Below, one piece after another: positions 51,861-60,897 of a stretch of DNA of 64,000 nt (position 1 is the first letter of the stretch; each line of letters starts with the position of its first letter). The position numbers and the translations under genes are program-made. The notes under the pieces are model-generated. The model saw nothing but the letters and a program-made list of their open reading frames with translations. It did not search any database and was not told where the DNA came from. This stretch comes from Streptomyces sp. TLI_235 (GTDB lineage Bacteria; Actinomycetota; Actinomycetes; Streptomycetales; Streptomycetaceae), in the NCBI GenBank assembly GCA_002300355.1, contig NSGV01000001.1, forward strand, positions 1,550,001-1,614,000, given 5' to 3'.

Positions 51861-52538
51861 TCAGAGCGCCGCCCGGACCGGCTCGGCGGGCACCAGCCGC
51901 CGCCAGCCGGCGAGTTCGGCGTGCGCGGTGAGCACCGGGTCGTCGCCGACCGCCACCGGCCGGCCCACCGCGGCCAGCAGCGGGATGTCGCTGGAGTGGT
52001 CCCCGTAGGCCGAGCAGTGGGCGAGGTCCAGGCCGCGGACGCCCGCGACCGCGGAGGCCACCCGGCCCTTGACCGCGCCGATCACCGGGACGACCACCTC
52101 GCCGGTGAGCCGGCCGCCGCGGACCACCGGCCGGGTGCCGAAGGTCCAGTCCGCCCGCAGCTGGGCCGCGATCGGGTCGAGGCAGGGGAAGAACGAGCCG
52201 GACACCAGGACGAGGGTGTCCCCGGCCTCGCGGTGGCGGGCCGCCGCCTCGACCGTCTCGGCGACGAACAGGTCCTGCTCGACGTACCGCTCGAACCAGG
52301 CCTCGCCGGCCGCGGCGAGCCGCTCGACGCTCTCCCCGGCGTAGAGCCGGTAGTAGGCCCGGTTGACGACCTGTCGGGGCGTGCCCGCCGCGGCGGCGGC
52401 CCTGAGGTCGGCGGTGAGCCGCCGGAAGGTGCCCTCCGGCTCACCGCGGCGGTGCAGGTAGAACTCCAGGAAGTGGAACATGCTCTTGACCCGGACGAGG
52501 GTCTCGTCCACGTCGAAGAAAGCGGCGGTGCCGGGCAT
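51861..52538 (-). CDS. HAD-IB family phosphatase
   Basis: This 225-aa haloacid dehalogenase-type phosphatase has motif I DVDETL (nucleophile Asp), motif II VSGSFFP, a lysine in GAVKGRV and motif IV GDHSSDIPLL. The helical cap after motif I places it in subfamily IB (SerB/CicA-like). GGAGG precedes the ATG. In furan and butenolide signal pathways a HAD phosphatase (MmfP) removes the phosphate of the AfsA product, and its place between KAS III and AfsA-2 fits this. Phosphoserine phosphatase is a less likely alternative. Confidence 0.87.
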   Translation of the reverse strand: MPGTAAFFDVDETLVRVKSMFHFLEFYLHRRGEPEGTFRRLTADLRAAAAAGTPRQVVNRAYYRLYAGESVERLAAAGEAWFERYVEQDLFVAETVEAAARHREAGDTLVLVSGSFFPCLDPIAAQLRADWTFGTRPVVRGGRLTGEVVVPVIGAVKGRVASAVAGVRGLDLAHCSAYGDHSSDIPLLAAVGRPVAVGDDPVLTAHAELAGWRRLVPAEPVRAAL

Positions 52539-52624
52539 CGGTCCTCCGTGGCTGGCTGTCGGTCGGTCACACGGCCGGGTACGCGGGGTGCTCGGGGCCG
52601 TCCCCCACGTCCACGGTCAGCCTG

Positions 52625-53734
52625 CTAGCCGCGGATGCGGGCGAGCGAGAGGACGAACCGGGCGATCGACTCCCCCTGCTGGCGGGCGTCCACCACCACC
52701 GGCAGCTGGGTCACCGCGGTGCCCGGCTCGGCCTCGTCGAGGTCGAGCGGGCCGCCCTGGGTGTAGTAGGCGTGCTCGCCGGCCTCGGCGCCGAGGGGCT
52801 TCTCCTCGCCGAGCGTCGCGGTGAGCACGGTCTGCGGCTCGAGCTCGCCGAACCGGGCGAAGGTGACCGACAGGTCGACCGGGAAGGTCTTGGCGGCGGA
52901 CAGCCCGCGGGTGTCCAGGGCGGTGAACAGGGCGAGCTGGCGGGCGGCCTCGGCGAGCACCATTCCCGGCAGGTGGTCCTGCGGGTGGTCGAACATGCTG
53001 GGGTTGCCGGCGGGTATCCGCAGCACGGCGGTGGCGGCGCCGTCGGCGAGCACCGGGTCGAGCAGCACCACGTTGCGCGGGTCGGCCCGGCCGACCAGGT
53101 GCGGCGCGGCCGGGACGGCCGGCTCGCCGGCGCCGCCGGTCTGCGGCGGCAGCATCGCGGTGCTGGGCAGCTCGGCGCCGTCGCGGTTGCGCAGGCGCAT
53201 CTCCCGGTAGCCGGCCGGGTCGCGGAAGCGCAGGCCGACCCCGGCCCAGCCGATCACGGTGCCGTCCACGGTGAGGTCGACGCGGTGGTCGAGCCCGGTC
53301 ACCCGGCCCTCGCGGGTCCGGCGGTCCGTGACCGTCACCTTGAGCACCAGGTCGAGCGGGCTGTCGCCGATGGTGAGCAGCTGCGGCCGGATCAGGTGGA
53401 TCCGCAGGAAGGTCAGGATGAACTTGTGGTCGGCCGGGACGCCGTGGAACATGTGCGCCCCCGCCAGGGTGGCCTGCCGGGCCGCCTCCAGCAGCAGCAC
53501 CGGGTCGTGGGTGCCCGGGCGGAGCAGGTGGTCGCCGTAGTAGGCGTGCGAGCGGGGCAGCTGCGCCGCCGCGCTGTAGTGGCCGTCCTCCTCGCCGCGC
53601 AGGTCGGTGACGAACACCTCGCTGACGGCGTCCCGGTGGACCAGCCCGCGGTCCAGGGTCGTGGCGTACGAGAGCGGGACGGCCTCGGCCGGGTGCCTGG
53701 TGGTCTCCACGGGGGCGAGCGGTGCGGTGGTCAT
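52625..53734 (-). CDS. AfsA-family gamma-butyrolactone synthesis protein (AfsA-2)
   Basis: This 369-aa second AfsA homologue shows RGLVHRDAVSEVFVTDL and HDPVLLLEAARQATLAGAHMFHG in repeat one, and FDHPQDHLPGMVLAEAARQL in repeat two. It is longer than AfsA-1 through an N-terminal extension and an insertion (AELPSTAMLPPQTGGAGEP). GAGGAGGAAC precedes the ATG at 53734. The two copies may act on different chains or as a heteromer. No ARE box is evident at this gene, so it is probably co-transcribed from further upstream. Confidence 0.87.
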   Translation of the reverse strand: MTTAPLAPVETTRHPAEAVPLSYATTLDRGLVHRDAVSEVFVTDLRGEEDGHYSAAAQLPRSHAYYGDHLLRPGTHDPVLLLEAARQATLAGAHMFHGVPADHKFILTFLRIHLIRPQLLTIGDSPLDLVLKVTVTDRRTREGRVTGLDHRVDLTVDGTVIGWAGVGLRFRDPAGYREMRLRNRDGAELPSTAMLPPQTGGAGEPAVPAAPHLVGRADPRNVVLLDPVLADGAATAVLRIPAGNPSMFDHPQDHLPGMVLAEAARQLALFTALDTRGLSAAKTFPVDLSVTFARFGELEPQTVLTATLGEEKPLGAEAGEHAYYTQGGPLDLDEAEPGTAVTQLPVVVDARQQGESIARFVLSLARIRG

Positions 53735-53963
53735 ACGGGGTTCCTCCTCGTTGCTCCTCGGTTGCGGTCCAGGGGTCGACCTGGCACCGGTGCCGCGGCC
53801 GCCGCCCTGCGGGGGCGGCCGCGACACGGGGCGGCGGGGCGCCGCGGTGTGCTTCTGCGGTCGGGTGGTGCTGACGACCGTGGTGGAGCGGGACGGGCGC
53901 CGCCGGCCGGGGCCGGCGGCGGTGGCGCCCGGTCGGGACCGGGCACCGGCCGCGGGTGCCCGG

Positions 53964-54914
53964 TCAGTACCGGGTGCCGACGGCGGTGGCGCCGAGCCGG
54001 GTCAGCTCCGCGAGGTCCTCGGCGGTGAGCCCGAGGTCGCCGCCGCGGGCGTTCTCCTCCAGGTAGGCGAGCCGCTTGGTACCGGGGATCGGCACCACGT
54101 GCTCGCCCTGCGCCAGCACCCAGGCCAGGGCGACCTGGGAGGGCGTGGCGCCGTGGCGGGCGGCGACCTCGGCCACGCCCTCGGCGAGCCTCTGGTTGGC
54201 GTCGACGGCGTCCGGCTGGAAGCGCGGGTTGCCCTGCCGCCAGTCGTCGCCCTCCAACTGGGCGGCCGAGGTGATGGCGCCGGTCAGGAAGGCCCGGCCG
54301 AGCGGCGAGTAGGCGATGAAGCCGGCGCCGTGGCGGGCCGCCCAGGGCACCACCTCGTCGAGCTGGTCCTGGCTCCACAGCGAGAGCTCGCTCTGCACGG
54401 TGGCCACCGGGTGGATCGCGTGCGCGGCGTCGAGCTGCCCGACGGTCGCCTCGGAGAGGCCGATCGCACCGACCTTGCCCTCCCGGACGAGCTCGGCGAG
54501 CACACCCCAGGACTCCTCGACCGGGACGGCCGGGTCGACCCGGTGCAGTTGGTAGAGGTCGATCCGGTCGACGCCGAGCCGGTGCAGCGAGCCCTCGGCG
54601 GCGGCGCGCAGGTGCTCGGGGCGGCCGTCGGGGAGGATCTCGCCGTCCCGGACGACCAGGCCGGCCTTGCTGGCCAGCACGACCTCGTCGCGCCGGTCGC
54701 GCAGCGCCCGGCCGACCAACTCCTCGTTGGTGTGCGGGCCGTAGACGTCCGCGGTGTCGATCAGGGTGACGCCGAGGTCGATCGCCCGGTGGATCACCCG
54801 GATCGACTCGGCGTCGTCGCGGCGGGTCCGGCTGTACGCGAAGCTCATGCCCATGCAGCCGAGGCCGATCGCGCCGACGGTGAATCCGGTGCTGCCCAAC
54901 TGTCGTGTGCGCAT
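53964..54914 (-). CDS. Aldo/keto reductase
   Basis: This 316-aa NAD(P)H-dependent aldo/keto reductase is a TIM barrel with the catalytic tetrad visible: Asp in LIDTADVYG, Tyr in the same segment, Lys in VVLASKAGLV and His in LYQLHRVDP. The C-terminal VVPIPGTKRLAYLEENARG is the cofactor-binding stretch. It resembles AKR13-type reductases near secondary-metabolite genes. In this group it could reduce the keto or double-bond intermediate of a butyrolactone-type signal, but a general detoxification role is equally possible. Confidence 0.9.
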   Translation of the reverse strand: MRTRQLGSTGFTVGAIGLGCMGMSFAYSRTRRDDAESIRVIHRAIDLGVTLIDTADVYGPHTNEELVGRALRDRRDEVVLASKAGLVVRDGEILPDGRPEHLRAAAEGSLHRLGVDRIDLYQLHRVDPAVPVEESWGVLAELVREGKVGAIGLSEATVGQLDAAHAIHPVATVQSELSLWSQDQLDEVVPWAARHGAGFIAYSPLGRAFLTGAITSAAQLEGDDWRQGNPRFQPDAVDANQRLAEGVAEVAARHGATPSQVALAWVLAQGEHVVPIPGTKRLAYLEENARGGDLGLTAEDLAELTRLGATAVGTRY

Positions 54915-54996
54915 GGTGCGGTGTTCTCCTCTGTCGAAGGCGGTGCGGTGAGGGTGCGTCCGGCGCGGACACGGGGGCGGCCCGCGCCGGGCGCGG

Positions 54997-56532
54997 TCAG
55001 GAGGGGCCGGCCAGCTCCCGGTCGCGGACCACCGCGTAGGTGGTGACCGCGCCGATCAGCGCCAGCGCGGCGAGGACGACGAAGCCGGTGTGCATCGCCG
55101 AGGTGAGCGCGTCGGCGGCGGCGCCGCGGGCCCCGGACGGCAGGGCACCGAGCTGTTCGTCCAGCCGGCCCTGGACGGCTCCGCCGGCCAGGGCGCGCTC
55201 GCCCGCCGCGTCCAGCCCGGGCACCCGCCCGTGCAGTCCGGCGGCGGAGAGGCCCGCGAGCAGCGCGCCGGCGCCGGCGATGGCGACCGACTCGCCGGTG
55301 ATGCGCATGGTGTTGAAGATGCCGGAGGCCATGCCGGAGCGCTCGACCGGCACGACGCTCACCGCGGCGTTGTCCATCACGCCGAAGGCGCTGCCCACGC
55401 CGATGCCGAACACCGCGAGCGGCGCGGCCAGTTGGACCCATCCGGCGTCCGGGCGGAGCACCACGAGCCAGAGCGACCCGGCGGCGATCAGCGCGGAGCT
55501 GGCGGCGAGCATCACCCGCAGCGGCAGCCGGGCGGCGATCCGGCCGGCGACCAGCGGCAGTGCCAGCACCGGGAGGGTGAGCGGCAGCAGCAGCGCGCCC
55601 GCCTCGGTGGCGCTGCGGCCGCCGGCGCCCTGCAGGTACTGCGGCAGGTAGACCAGCAGCACCACGAAGCCGAAGGTGATGGTGAACGGCTGGCAGACCA
55701 CCACCACGAAGGTCGGCCGGCGGAACAGCGACAGATCGAACATCGGTCGCTCGACCCGGAGTTCGACCAGCACGAAGAGCAGCATGCAGAGCGCCGAGCC
55801 GAGCAGCGAGCCGATCGCCGCGGCGCCCGCCCAGCCCTGCTCCGGCCCTTCGACGAAGTACAGCGCCAGCAGGGCCAGGCCGCCGCTGAAGGTCACCAGG
55901 CCGCCCCAGTCGACCCGCCGGGCGGCCGGGTCGCGGGACTCGGGCAGCCTCGGCACCAGGGTCAGCACGACCAGGCCGAGCACCACGTTCAGCAGGAACA
56001 CCGCCCGCCAGCCGACCGAGGCGACCAGCGCGCCGGCGACCAGCGGGCCGAGCGCCAGCCCGAAGCCGAAGGAGGCGCCGAGCACTCCGAAGGCCCTGGC
56101 CCGCGCGGGCCCGTCGAAGGCGGCGGCGAGGATCGCCGCGCCGCTGGTCAGCACGCCGGCCGCGCCGACGCCCTGCAGTGCCCGGGCGACGTCGACCAGC
56201 ACGATGTTCGGCACCAGGGCGCAGACCAGTGACATCGCCACGAACACCTGGACGCCGACCAGCAGGACCCGCCGGCGGCCGAACCGGTCGGCGAGCCCGC
56301 CGGCCGCCAGCAGGCAAGCCGCGAAGGTGACGCCGTACGCGTTCTGCACCCACTGCGCGGCGCCGACCCCGGCCCCCAGATCGGTCGCCAGCGCCGGCAG
56401 CGCCACGGCCGGGCCGGTGACGGTGAGCGGCAGCATCACGCTGGCCAGCGCGACCGCCAGCAGGATCGGCAGCCCGCCGGGCGCGCGGTTCTCGCGCGGT
56501 GCGGCCAGGCCCTGCTCCGCCAGGACGCTCAT
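54997..56532 (-). CDS. MFS exporter, DHA2 (EmrB/QacA) type
   Basis: This 511-aa drug:H+ antiporter is predicted to have 13-14 helices. Motif A is GGLADRFGRRRVLL, motif C-like residues are in GVLGASFGFGLALGPLVAGAL, and it begins with ILLAVALASVMLPLTVTGPAVALPAL. GGGGGAAG precedes the ATG. It is first in the minus-strand group leading to the AfsA genes and divergent from an FAD monooxygenase. A perfect palindrome lies midway between the two starts, so the exporter and monooxygenase are probably co-regulated. It may export the group's product or give self-resistance. Confidence 0.9.
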   Translation of the reverse strand: MSVLAEQGLAAPRENRAPGGLPILLAVALASVMLPLTVTGPAVALPALATDLGAGVGAAQWVQNAYGVTFAACLLAAGGLADRFGRRRVLLVGVQVFVAMSLVCALVPNIVLVDVARALQGVGAAGVLTSGAAILAAAFDGPARARAFGVLGASFGFGLALGPLVAGALVASVGWRAVFLLNVVLGLVVLTLVPRLPESRDPAARRVDWGGLVTFSGGLALLALYFVEGPEQGWAGAAAIGSLLGSALCMLLFVLVELRVERPMFDLSLFRRPTFVVVVCQPFTITFGFVVLLVYLPQYLQGAGGRSATEAGALLLPLTLPVLALPLVAGRIAARLPLRVMLAASSALIAAGSLWLVVLRPDAGWVQLAAPLAVFGIGVGSAFGVMDNAAVSVVPVERSGMASGIFNTMRITGESVAIAGAGALLAGLSAAGLHGRVPGLDAAGERALAGGAVQGRLDEQLGALPSGARGAAADALTSAMHTGFVVLAALALIGAVTTYAVVRDRELAGPS

Positions 56533-56581
56533 CGCTTCCCCCTATCCATCAGTCATCTACGTACTTCACAAACCGAGATGA

Positions 56582-56599
56582 CCATAAGATATCTTATGG
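56582..56599. promoter_or_regulatory. Perfect 18-bp palindrome between MFS and FAD monooxygenase genes
   Basis: CCATAAGATATCTTATGG is fully symmetric and lies 49 nt from each divergent start, in an AT-rich island. Position and form suit a MarR or TetR dimer that controls both genes. The nearest candidate is the MarR encoded at 48894, whose own leader holds a related sequence. Confidence 0.75.
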
Positions 56600-56648
56600 A
56601 CAGCGTCAATCCGCTACCCAGCGTCCGAGCCGACGAGGAGTCAGTTCA

Positions 56649-58229
56649 GTGCCAGAGACAGGGATCACCGCATCAGACGTCGACGTCCTCGTGGTCGGGG
56701 GCGGTCCGACCGGCATGCTCGCCGCGTGCGAACTGCTGCGCCGCGGCGTCCGCGTACGGATCGTCGACCGGGCCCCCACCGCCGCCCGACTGCCCAAGGC
56801 GCTGCTGCTCTGGCCGCGCACCCTGGACGTGCTGGACGACCTCGGCGTGCTGGACGCCGTGCGCGCGGCCTCCGTCCGGATCGGCGCCTTCCGCTACTTC
56901 TCCGACCGGCAGCCGCTCGGCACCTTCGCCTTCACCGACGACCTCGCCCCGGTCTGCCTGCCGCAGAGCGCGACCGAGCGCGTCATCGAGGACCGGCTGC
57001 ACGACCTGGGCGGCAAGGTCGAGCGCGGCGTCCGCCTGCTCTGCTTCGACAACCTCGACTTCTCCGGCCGGATCGAGGCCACCGACGGCGTCACCGCCGT
57101 CCTGGAGCACGGCGACGGCCGGATCGAGCGCACCCGGGTGCCGTTCGTGATCGGCGCCGACGGCGCGGGCAGCGCGGTCCGCGGCCAGATCGGCACCGGC
57201 TTCCTCGGCAGCACCTACGAGACGGCCTTCGCCCTGGTGGACGCCCCGATCGAGGGCGAACTCCCGACCGACCAGGCGCTCTACTACCAGTCCCCGAAGG
57301 GCGCCCTGGTGGTCGTCGCACTGCCCGACGGCATCTGGCGCTTCTTCTCCAGCCTGCCGCCGGGCCGGGAGGTCGGGGTGGCGATGATGCAGGAGATCGT
57401 CGACGAGCGCGGCCCGCAGGGCGTCCGGATCGGCGAACCGGTCTGGCAGAGCGTCTTCCGGGTGCACGCCCGGCACGCCGGCGACTTCCGGCTCGGCCGG
57501 GTCTTCCTCGCCGGCGACGCCGCCCACGTGCACAGCCCGGCCGGCGGCCAGGGCCTCAACACCGGCCTGCAGGACGCCCACAACCTCGTCTGGAAGCTCG
57601 CCGCGGTGATCCACGGCGAGGCGCCCGCCACGCTGCTCGACAGCTACGGCCCGGAGCGTTCGGCGGTCGCCCGCCGGGTCGTCCGGGACACCGACCTCCA
57701 GACCCGCGCCTGGCTGGTCGACGGCCCGGCCGAAGTCCTGCTCCGGGACGCCGCGTTCCGGCTCGGCGACCGCACCGGCCTGCTGTCGCGCCTGTACGGC
57801 CCGGTGATGGCGGGCCGCCGGCTCGCCTACCCGCCGGTGCGCGGGACCCAGGAACCATCCGGGCTCACCGGCTGCCTGGTCCGCGGGCGGCTGCCCGGCG
57901 GGCTGCGGCCCGGCGCCGCCCTGCCCCGCCCGCTGGCCGTCGCGGCCGGCCTCGCCGGGCCCGGTGCGGAGCCGGCCGGCTGGGCGCTCGCCACCGTCGA
58001 CGGCCCGGCCGGCTGGGCGGGAGCGGTGGACCGGCTCACCACCGGACGCCGCGGGCTGCGCACCCTCCGCATCCCCGCCGCGGCCGCCTCCCGGCACACC
58101 GGCTGCCGCCGGTCCGGCTACTACCTCGTCCGCCCCGACGGGCACATCGCCGCCCACGGCCACACCCGCGACCTCGACCGCCTCGCCGCCGAACTCACCG
58201 CCCACCTCGGCCCGGTCGACCACCGCTGA
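56649..58229 (+). CDS. FAD-dependent aromatic monooxygenase (PHBH/RdmE-like)
   Basis: This 526-aa flavoprotein hydroxylase has the FAD motif VVGGGPTGMLAACELLRRG, the conserved second motif VFLAGDAAHVHSPAGGQGLN with GLQDAHNL, and a C-terminal thioredoxin-like domain. It hydroxylates or oxidatively cleaves aromatic or polyketide substrates, and tailors antibiotics or inactivates rifampicin/tetracycline-type drugs. GTG 56649 has GAGGAG 9 nt upstream. It is divergent from an MFS exporter with a shared palindrome, an arrangement seen for inducible resistance pairs. Confidence 0.9.
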   Translation: MPETGITASDVDVLVVGGGPTGMLAACELLRRGVRVRIVDRAPTAARLPKALLLWPRTLDVLDDLGVLDAVRAASVRIGAFRYFSDRQPLGTFAFTDDLAPVCLPQSATERVIEDRLHDLGGKVERGVRLLCFDNLDFSGRIEATDGVTAVLEHGDGRIERTRVPFVIGADGAGSAVRGQIGTGFLGSTYETAFALVDAPIEGELPTDQALYYQSPKGALVVVALPDGIWRFFSSLPPGREVGVAMMQEIVDERGPQGVRIGEPVWQSVFRVHARHAGDFRLGRVFLAGDAAHVHSPAGGQGLNTGLQDAHNLVWKLAAVIHGEAPATLLDSYGPERSAVARRVVRDTDLQTRAWLVDGPAEVLLRDAAFRLGDRTGLLSRLYGPVMAGRRLAYPPVRGTQEPSGLTGCLVRGRLPGGLRPGAALPRPLAVAAGLAGPGAEPAGWALATVDGPAGWAGAVDRLTTGRRGLRTLRIPAAAASRHTGCRRSGYYLVRPDGHIAAHGHTRDLDRLAAELTAHLGPVDHR

Positions 58230-58350
58230 GCCGCCGGGAGCCCCCCGGCCCGCGGCACCCGCCCCGCCCACCCCGAACTCCCCTGCCCCACCAGTCAGCT
58301 CCGCACCCGTGACGGGGAACCGCCCCGTCGCACCCTCCCGGAGGACCGTG

Positions 58351-59541
58351 ATGACCGACCTCGCCACGCCCGTCGACCCGATCGTGCCGTTCCTGGAGCC
58401 GGTCTTCGACCTGCACCGCGGCGGCAAGCTGGAGACCCGCTCGACCGTGCCGCTGCGCGACGCCGACGACCTGTCGCTCGCCTACACCCCCGGGGTCGCC
58501 CGGGTCTGCACCGCGATCGCCGAACGCCCGGAGCTGGCCCACGAGTTCACCTGGGCGGCGAACACCGTCGCGGTGGTCAGCGACGGCACCGCCGTGCTGG
58601 GCCTGGGCGACATCGGCCCGTCCGCGGCCCTGCCGGTGATGGAGGGCAAGGCGCTGCTCTTCAAGGAGTTCGCCGGGGTCGACGCGGTGCCGATCTGCCT
58701 GGACACCACCGACACCGAGGCGCTGATCGCCACCGTGCGGCACCTCGCGCCGAGCTTCGGCGGCATCAACCTGGAGGACATCTCCGCGCCGCGCTGCTTC
58801 GAGATCGAGGCGCGGCTCCGCGCCGAACTGGACATTCCGGTCTTCCAAGACGACCAGCACGGCACCGCCGTGGTCACCCTGGCCGCACTGCGCAACGCGG
58901 CCGAGGTCACCGGGCGCCCGCTCTCCGCGCTGCGGGCCGTGGTGGCGGGGGCCGGCGCCTCGGGCGTGGCGGTCACCCGGATCCTGCTGGCCGCGGGGAT
59001 CGGGGACATCGCGGTGGGCGACAGCAAGGGCATGCTGCACCCGGCGCGGACGGACCTCAACCCGGTGAAGGCGGCCCTGGCGGCCGACACCAACCGGGCC
59101 GGCCACCGCGGTTCGATCGAGGGGGCGCTGCGCGGCGCGGACGTGTTCATCGGGCTGTCCGGGGCGACGGTCGCGGAGTCGGCGGTGGCGTCGATGGCCC
59201 CGGGCGCGATCGTCTTCGCGCTCTCCAACCCGACGCCTGAGATCGAGCCCGCGGCGGCCCGGCGGTACGCCGCGGTGGTGGCGACCGGCCGCAGCGACCA
59301 CCCCAACCAGATCAACAACGTGCTGGCCTTCCCCGGGATCTTCCGCGGCGCGCTGGACGTCCGGGCCCGGACGGTCACCGAGGGCATGAAGCTGGCGGCG
59401 GCCGCCGCCATCGCGGAGGTGGTCGCGGGCGAGCTGTCGGCCGAGCGGATCGTGCCGAGCCCGTTCGACCCGCGGGTGGCACCCGCGGTGGCCGCCGCGG
59501 TGGCGGCCGAGGCCCGGGCGGCCGGCGTGGCCCGCCGCTGA
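58351..59541 (+). CDS. maeB: NAD(P)-dependent malic enzyme
   Basis: This 396-aa malic enzyme oxidatively decarboxylates malate to pyruvate. The signature [22 protein letters not shown] is at the N-terminus, the metal-binding region [15 protein letters not shown] and [14 protein letters not shown] follow, and the nucleotide motif is [11 protein letters not shown]. It is the short bacterial type without a C-terminal phosphotransacetylase domain. GGAGG precedes the ATG by 6 nt. It stands alone between the monooxygenase and the convergent sulfotransferase gene. Confidence 0.93.
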   Translation: MTDLATPVDPIVPFLEPVFDLHRGGKLETRSTVPLRDADDLSLAYTPGVARVCTAIAERPELAHEFTWAANTVAVVSDGTAVLGLGDIGPSAALPVMEGKALLFKEFAGVDAVPICLDTTDTEALIATVRHLAPSFGGINLEDISAPRCFEIEARLRAELDIPVFQDDQHGTAVVTLAALRNAAEVTGRPLSALRAVVAGAGASGVAVTRILLAAGIGDIAVGDSKGMLHPARTDLNPVKAALAADTNRAGHRGSIEGALRGADVFIGLSGATVAESAVASMAPGAIVFALSNPTPEIEPAAARRYAAVVATGRSDHPNQINNVLAFPGIFRGALDVRARTVTEGMKLAAAAAIAEVVAGELSAERIVPSPFDPRVAPAVAAAVAAEARAAGVARR

Positions 59542-59630
59542 CACGGTCACGGTACGGGGCCGGGCCCGCCCCTCGGCGGACCCGGCCGCGCCGCCTGACC
59601 GCCCGCCAGGAACGCGAGCGACGTGGCGGT

Positions 59631-60461
59631 TCAGCAATCGACTTCGGTCATCCTGCTTCCGTCGGCCGTTCGCGCCAGATCGGCCCGCGCCCGGCTGACC
59701 CAGTCCTCCGTGCGGGCGTCGGCCTGGCGCCGCAGCGTCGGCGGCCGGAATCGCCCGCGGTACGGCAGCTCGAGGAACTCCAGTACGGCGCGGAGCGTGC
59801 CTTCGGGATCGGCGGCCAGAGCCTCGTACTCCAGGTCCAGCACCGGTACGGCCAGCCTGCGCAGCTCGCGGTCCCACTCGGCGTTCTGCCACTGGAGGGC
59901 GGCATGCGCCGCTCGCACGGCCTCGGCGTCGTAGGTACCGGCCTCGCCGCGAGGAATCTCCCCGTGCCGCAGCGACCACTGGCCGGTCTGCTGCGCGCGG
60001 GCCAGCGACACGGCCTGCCGTACCGTGTCCAGCCGGCGCAGACGCAGCATCCGCAGCGGCCCGGCCAGCGAATCGAGCAGCGTGAACGCCTCCGGTTCGC
60101 GGCCGAGGTAGCGCCGGGCGTCTCTGCCGAGGGACGACCACTGGGGCCACATCAGCTTCGCCCCGAACACACCGTTGGCCGTCGTCATGAGAGCCGCAAA
60201 CCGGAAGAAGTACTCGGCGTGACTCGAGTACCCGTAATGGCCGCGCCAGGTCGCCGCATCCTCCCGCGCCCCGTACTCGCCGGGGCGGCCCGCGATTCCG
60301 GTGCTCCCGAGCAGTTCGCAGAGCAGCCAACTGCCGCTCCGCGGACTTGTCGCCACCACGTATCCCACTCCGACCTCCGCGGCGAGAGGGCCTTTGCGGT
60401 CAGAGTTCCATGCCGGACGCCCGATCCACCGCGACCGCACCGGTGGACGACCGTCGTTCAT
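59631..60461 (-). CDS. Stf0-type sulfotransferase
   Basis: This 276-aa protein carries the 5'-phosphosulfate-binding signature VATSPRSGSWLLCELL and continues GSTGIAGRPGEY, as in Stf0 trehalose 2-sulfotransferase. The 3'-phosphate segment is LRRLDTVRQAVSLARAQQTGQW. It should transfer sulfate from PAPS to a hydroxyl of a sugar or other acceptor. The start at 60461 (MNDGRPP) is chosen by family length; the ribosome site is weak. It is divergent from the pentapeptide/K-E-x/ATP-grasp operon with a gap of about 110 nt, so it may belong to the same pathway. Confidence 0.82.
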   Translation of the reverse strand: MNDGRPPVRSRWIGRPAWNSDRKGPLAAEVGVGYVVATSPRSGSWLLCELLGSTGIAGRPGEYGAREDAATWRGHYGYSSHAEYFFRFAALMTTANGVFGAKLMWPQWSSLGRDARRYLGREPEAFTLLDSLAGPLRMLRLRRLDTVRQAVSLARAQQTGQWSLRHGEIPRGEAGTYDAEAVRAAHAALQWQNAEWDRELRRLAVPVLDLEYEALAADPEGTLRAVLEFLELPYRGRFRPPTLRRQADARTEDWVSRARADLARTADGSRMTEVDC

Positions 60462-60570
60462 TCCATCAGGTGAAGTCGGGACTCCGGCCGCGCCGACCCG
60501 CGCCTCGATAGTTCGGATGCGACACCATCGGGGCCGACCCAGCTTCGCCGACCGGATAGGAGGTGGCGGG

Positions 60571-60897
60571 ATGACGGAGAACGATCCGCCTGCGCTCCGG
60601 CCCAACCTGCTCGCTCTTCGGCCCGATCTCACCAGTTCGACGTTGGCGGGGGCCGAAGCCGCCCACTCGCTCGTCAGCGAGTCCAACTTCTTCAACTCGC
60701 TGTTCCACAGCTGCAACCTGCAGGGGATCACCTTCGAGTCCTCCGAGCTCGACGGTTCGCTGTTCGAAGGCTGCTCCTTCCGGGGAGTCGAGCTCCGCAA
60801 CTGCGACCTCGACGGCCTGATCGTCAACGGCGTCCGGGTCGGGGCGCTGCTCCGCGCCTTCCTCGCTCCGGAAGGGGCCGTTCATGTCGACGGATGA
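60571..60897 (+). CDS. Small pentapeptide-repeat-like protein
   Basis: This 108-aa protein opens the last operon, with AGGAGGTGG 7 nt before the ATG. Residues ~37-90 read as quasi-pentapeptides centred on Phe/Leu (SNFFN-SLFHS-CNLQG-ITFES-SELDG-SLFEG-CSFRG-VELRN-CDLDG), predicting a short right-handed beta-helix, with three cysteines in the repeat. The N-terminal 35 residues (RPNLLALRPDLTSS) could be a leader-like segment. It overlaps the next gene by 14 nt. It may be a scaffold, a substrate of the ligases, or an immunity-type protein; sequence does not decide. Confidence 0.8.
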   Translation: MTENDPPALRPNLLALRPDLTSSTLAGAEAAHSLVSESNFFNSLFHSCNLQGITFESSELDGSLFEGCSFRGVELRNCDLDGLIVNGVRVGALLRAFLAPEGAVHVDG

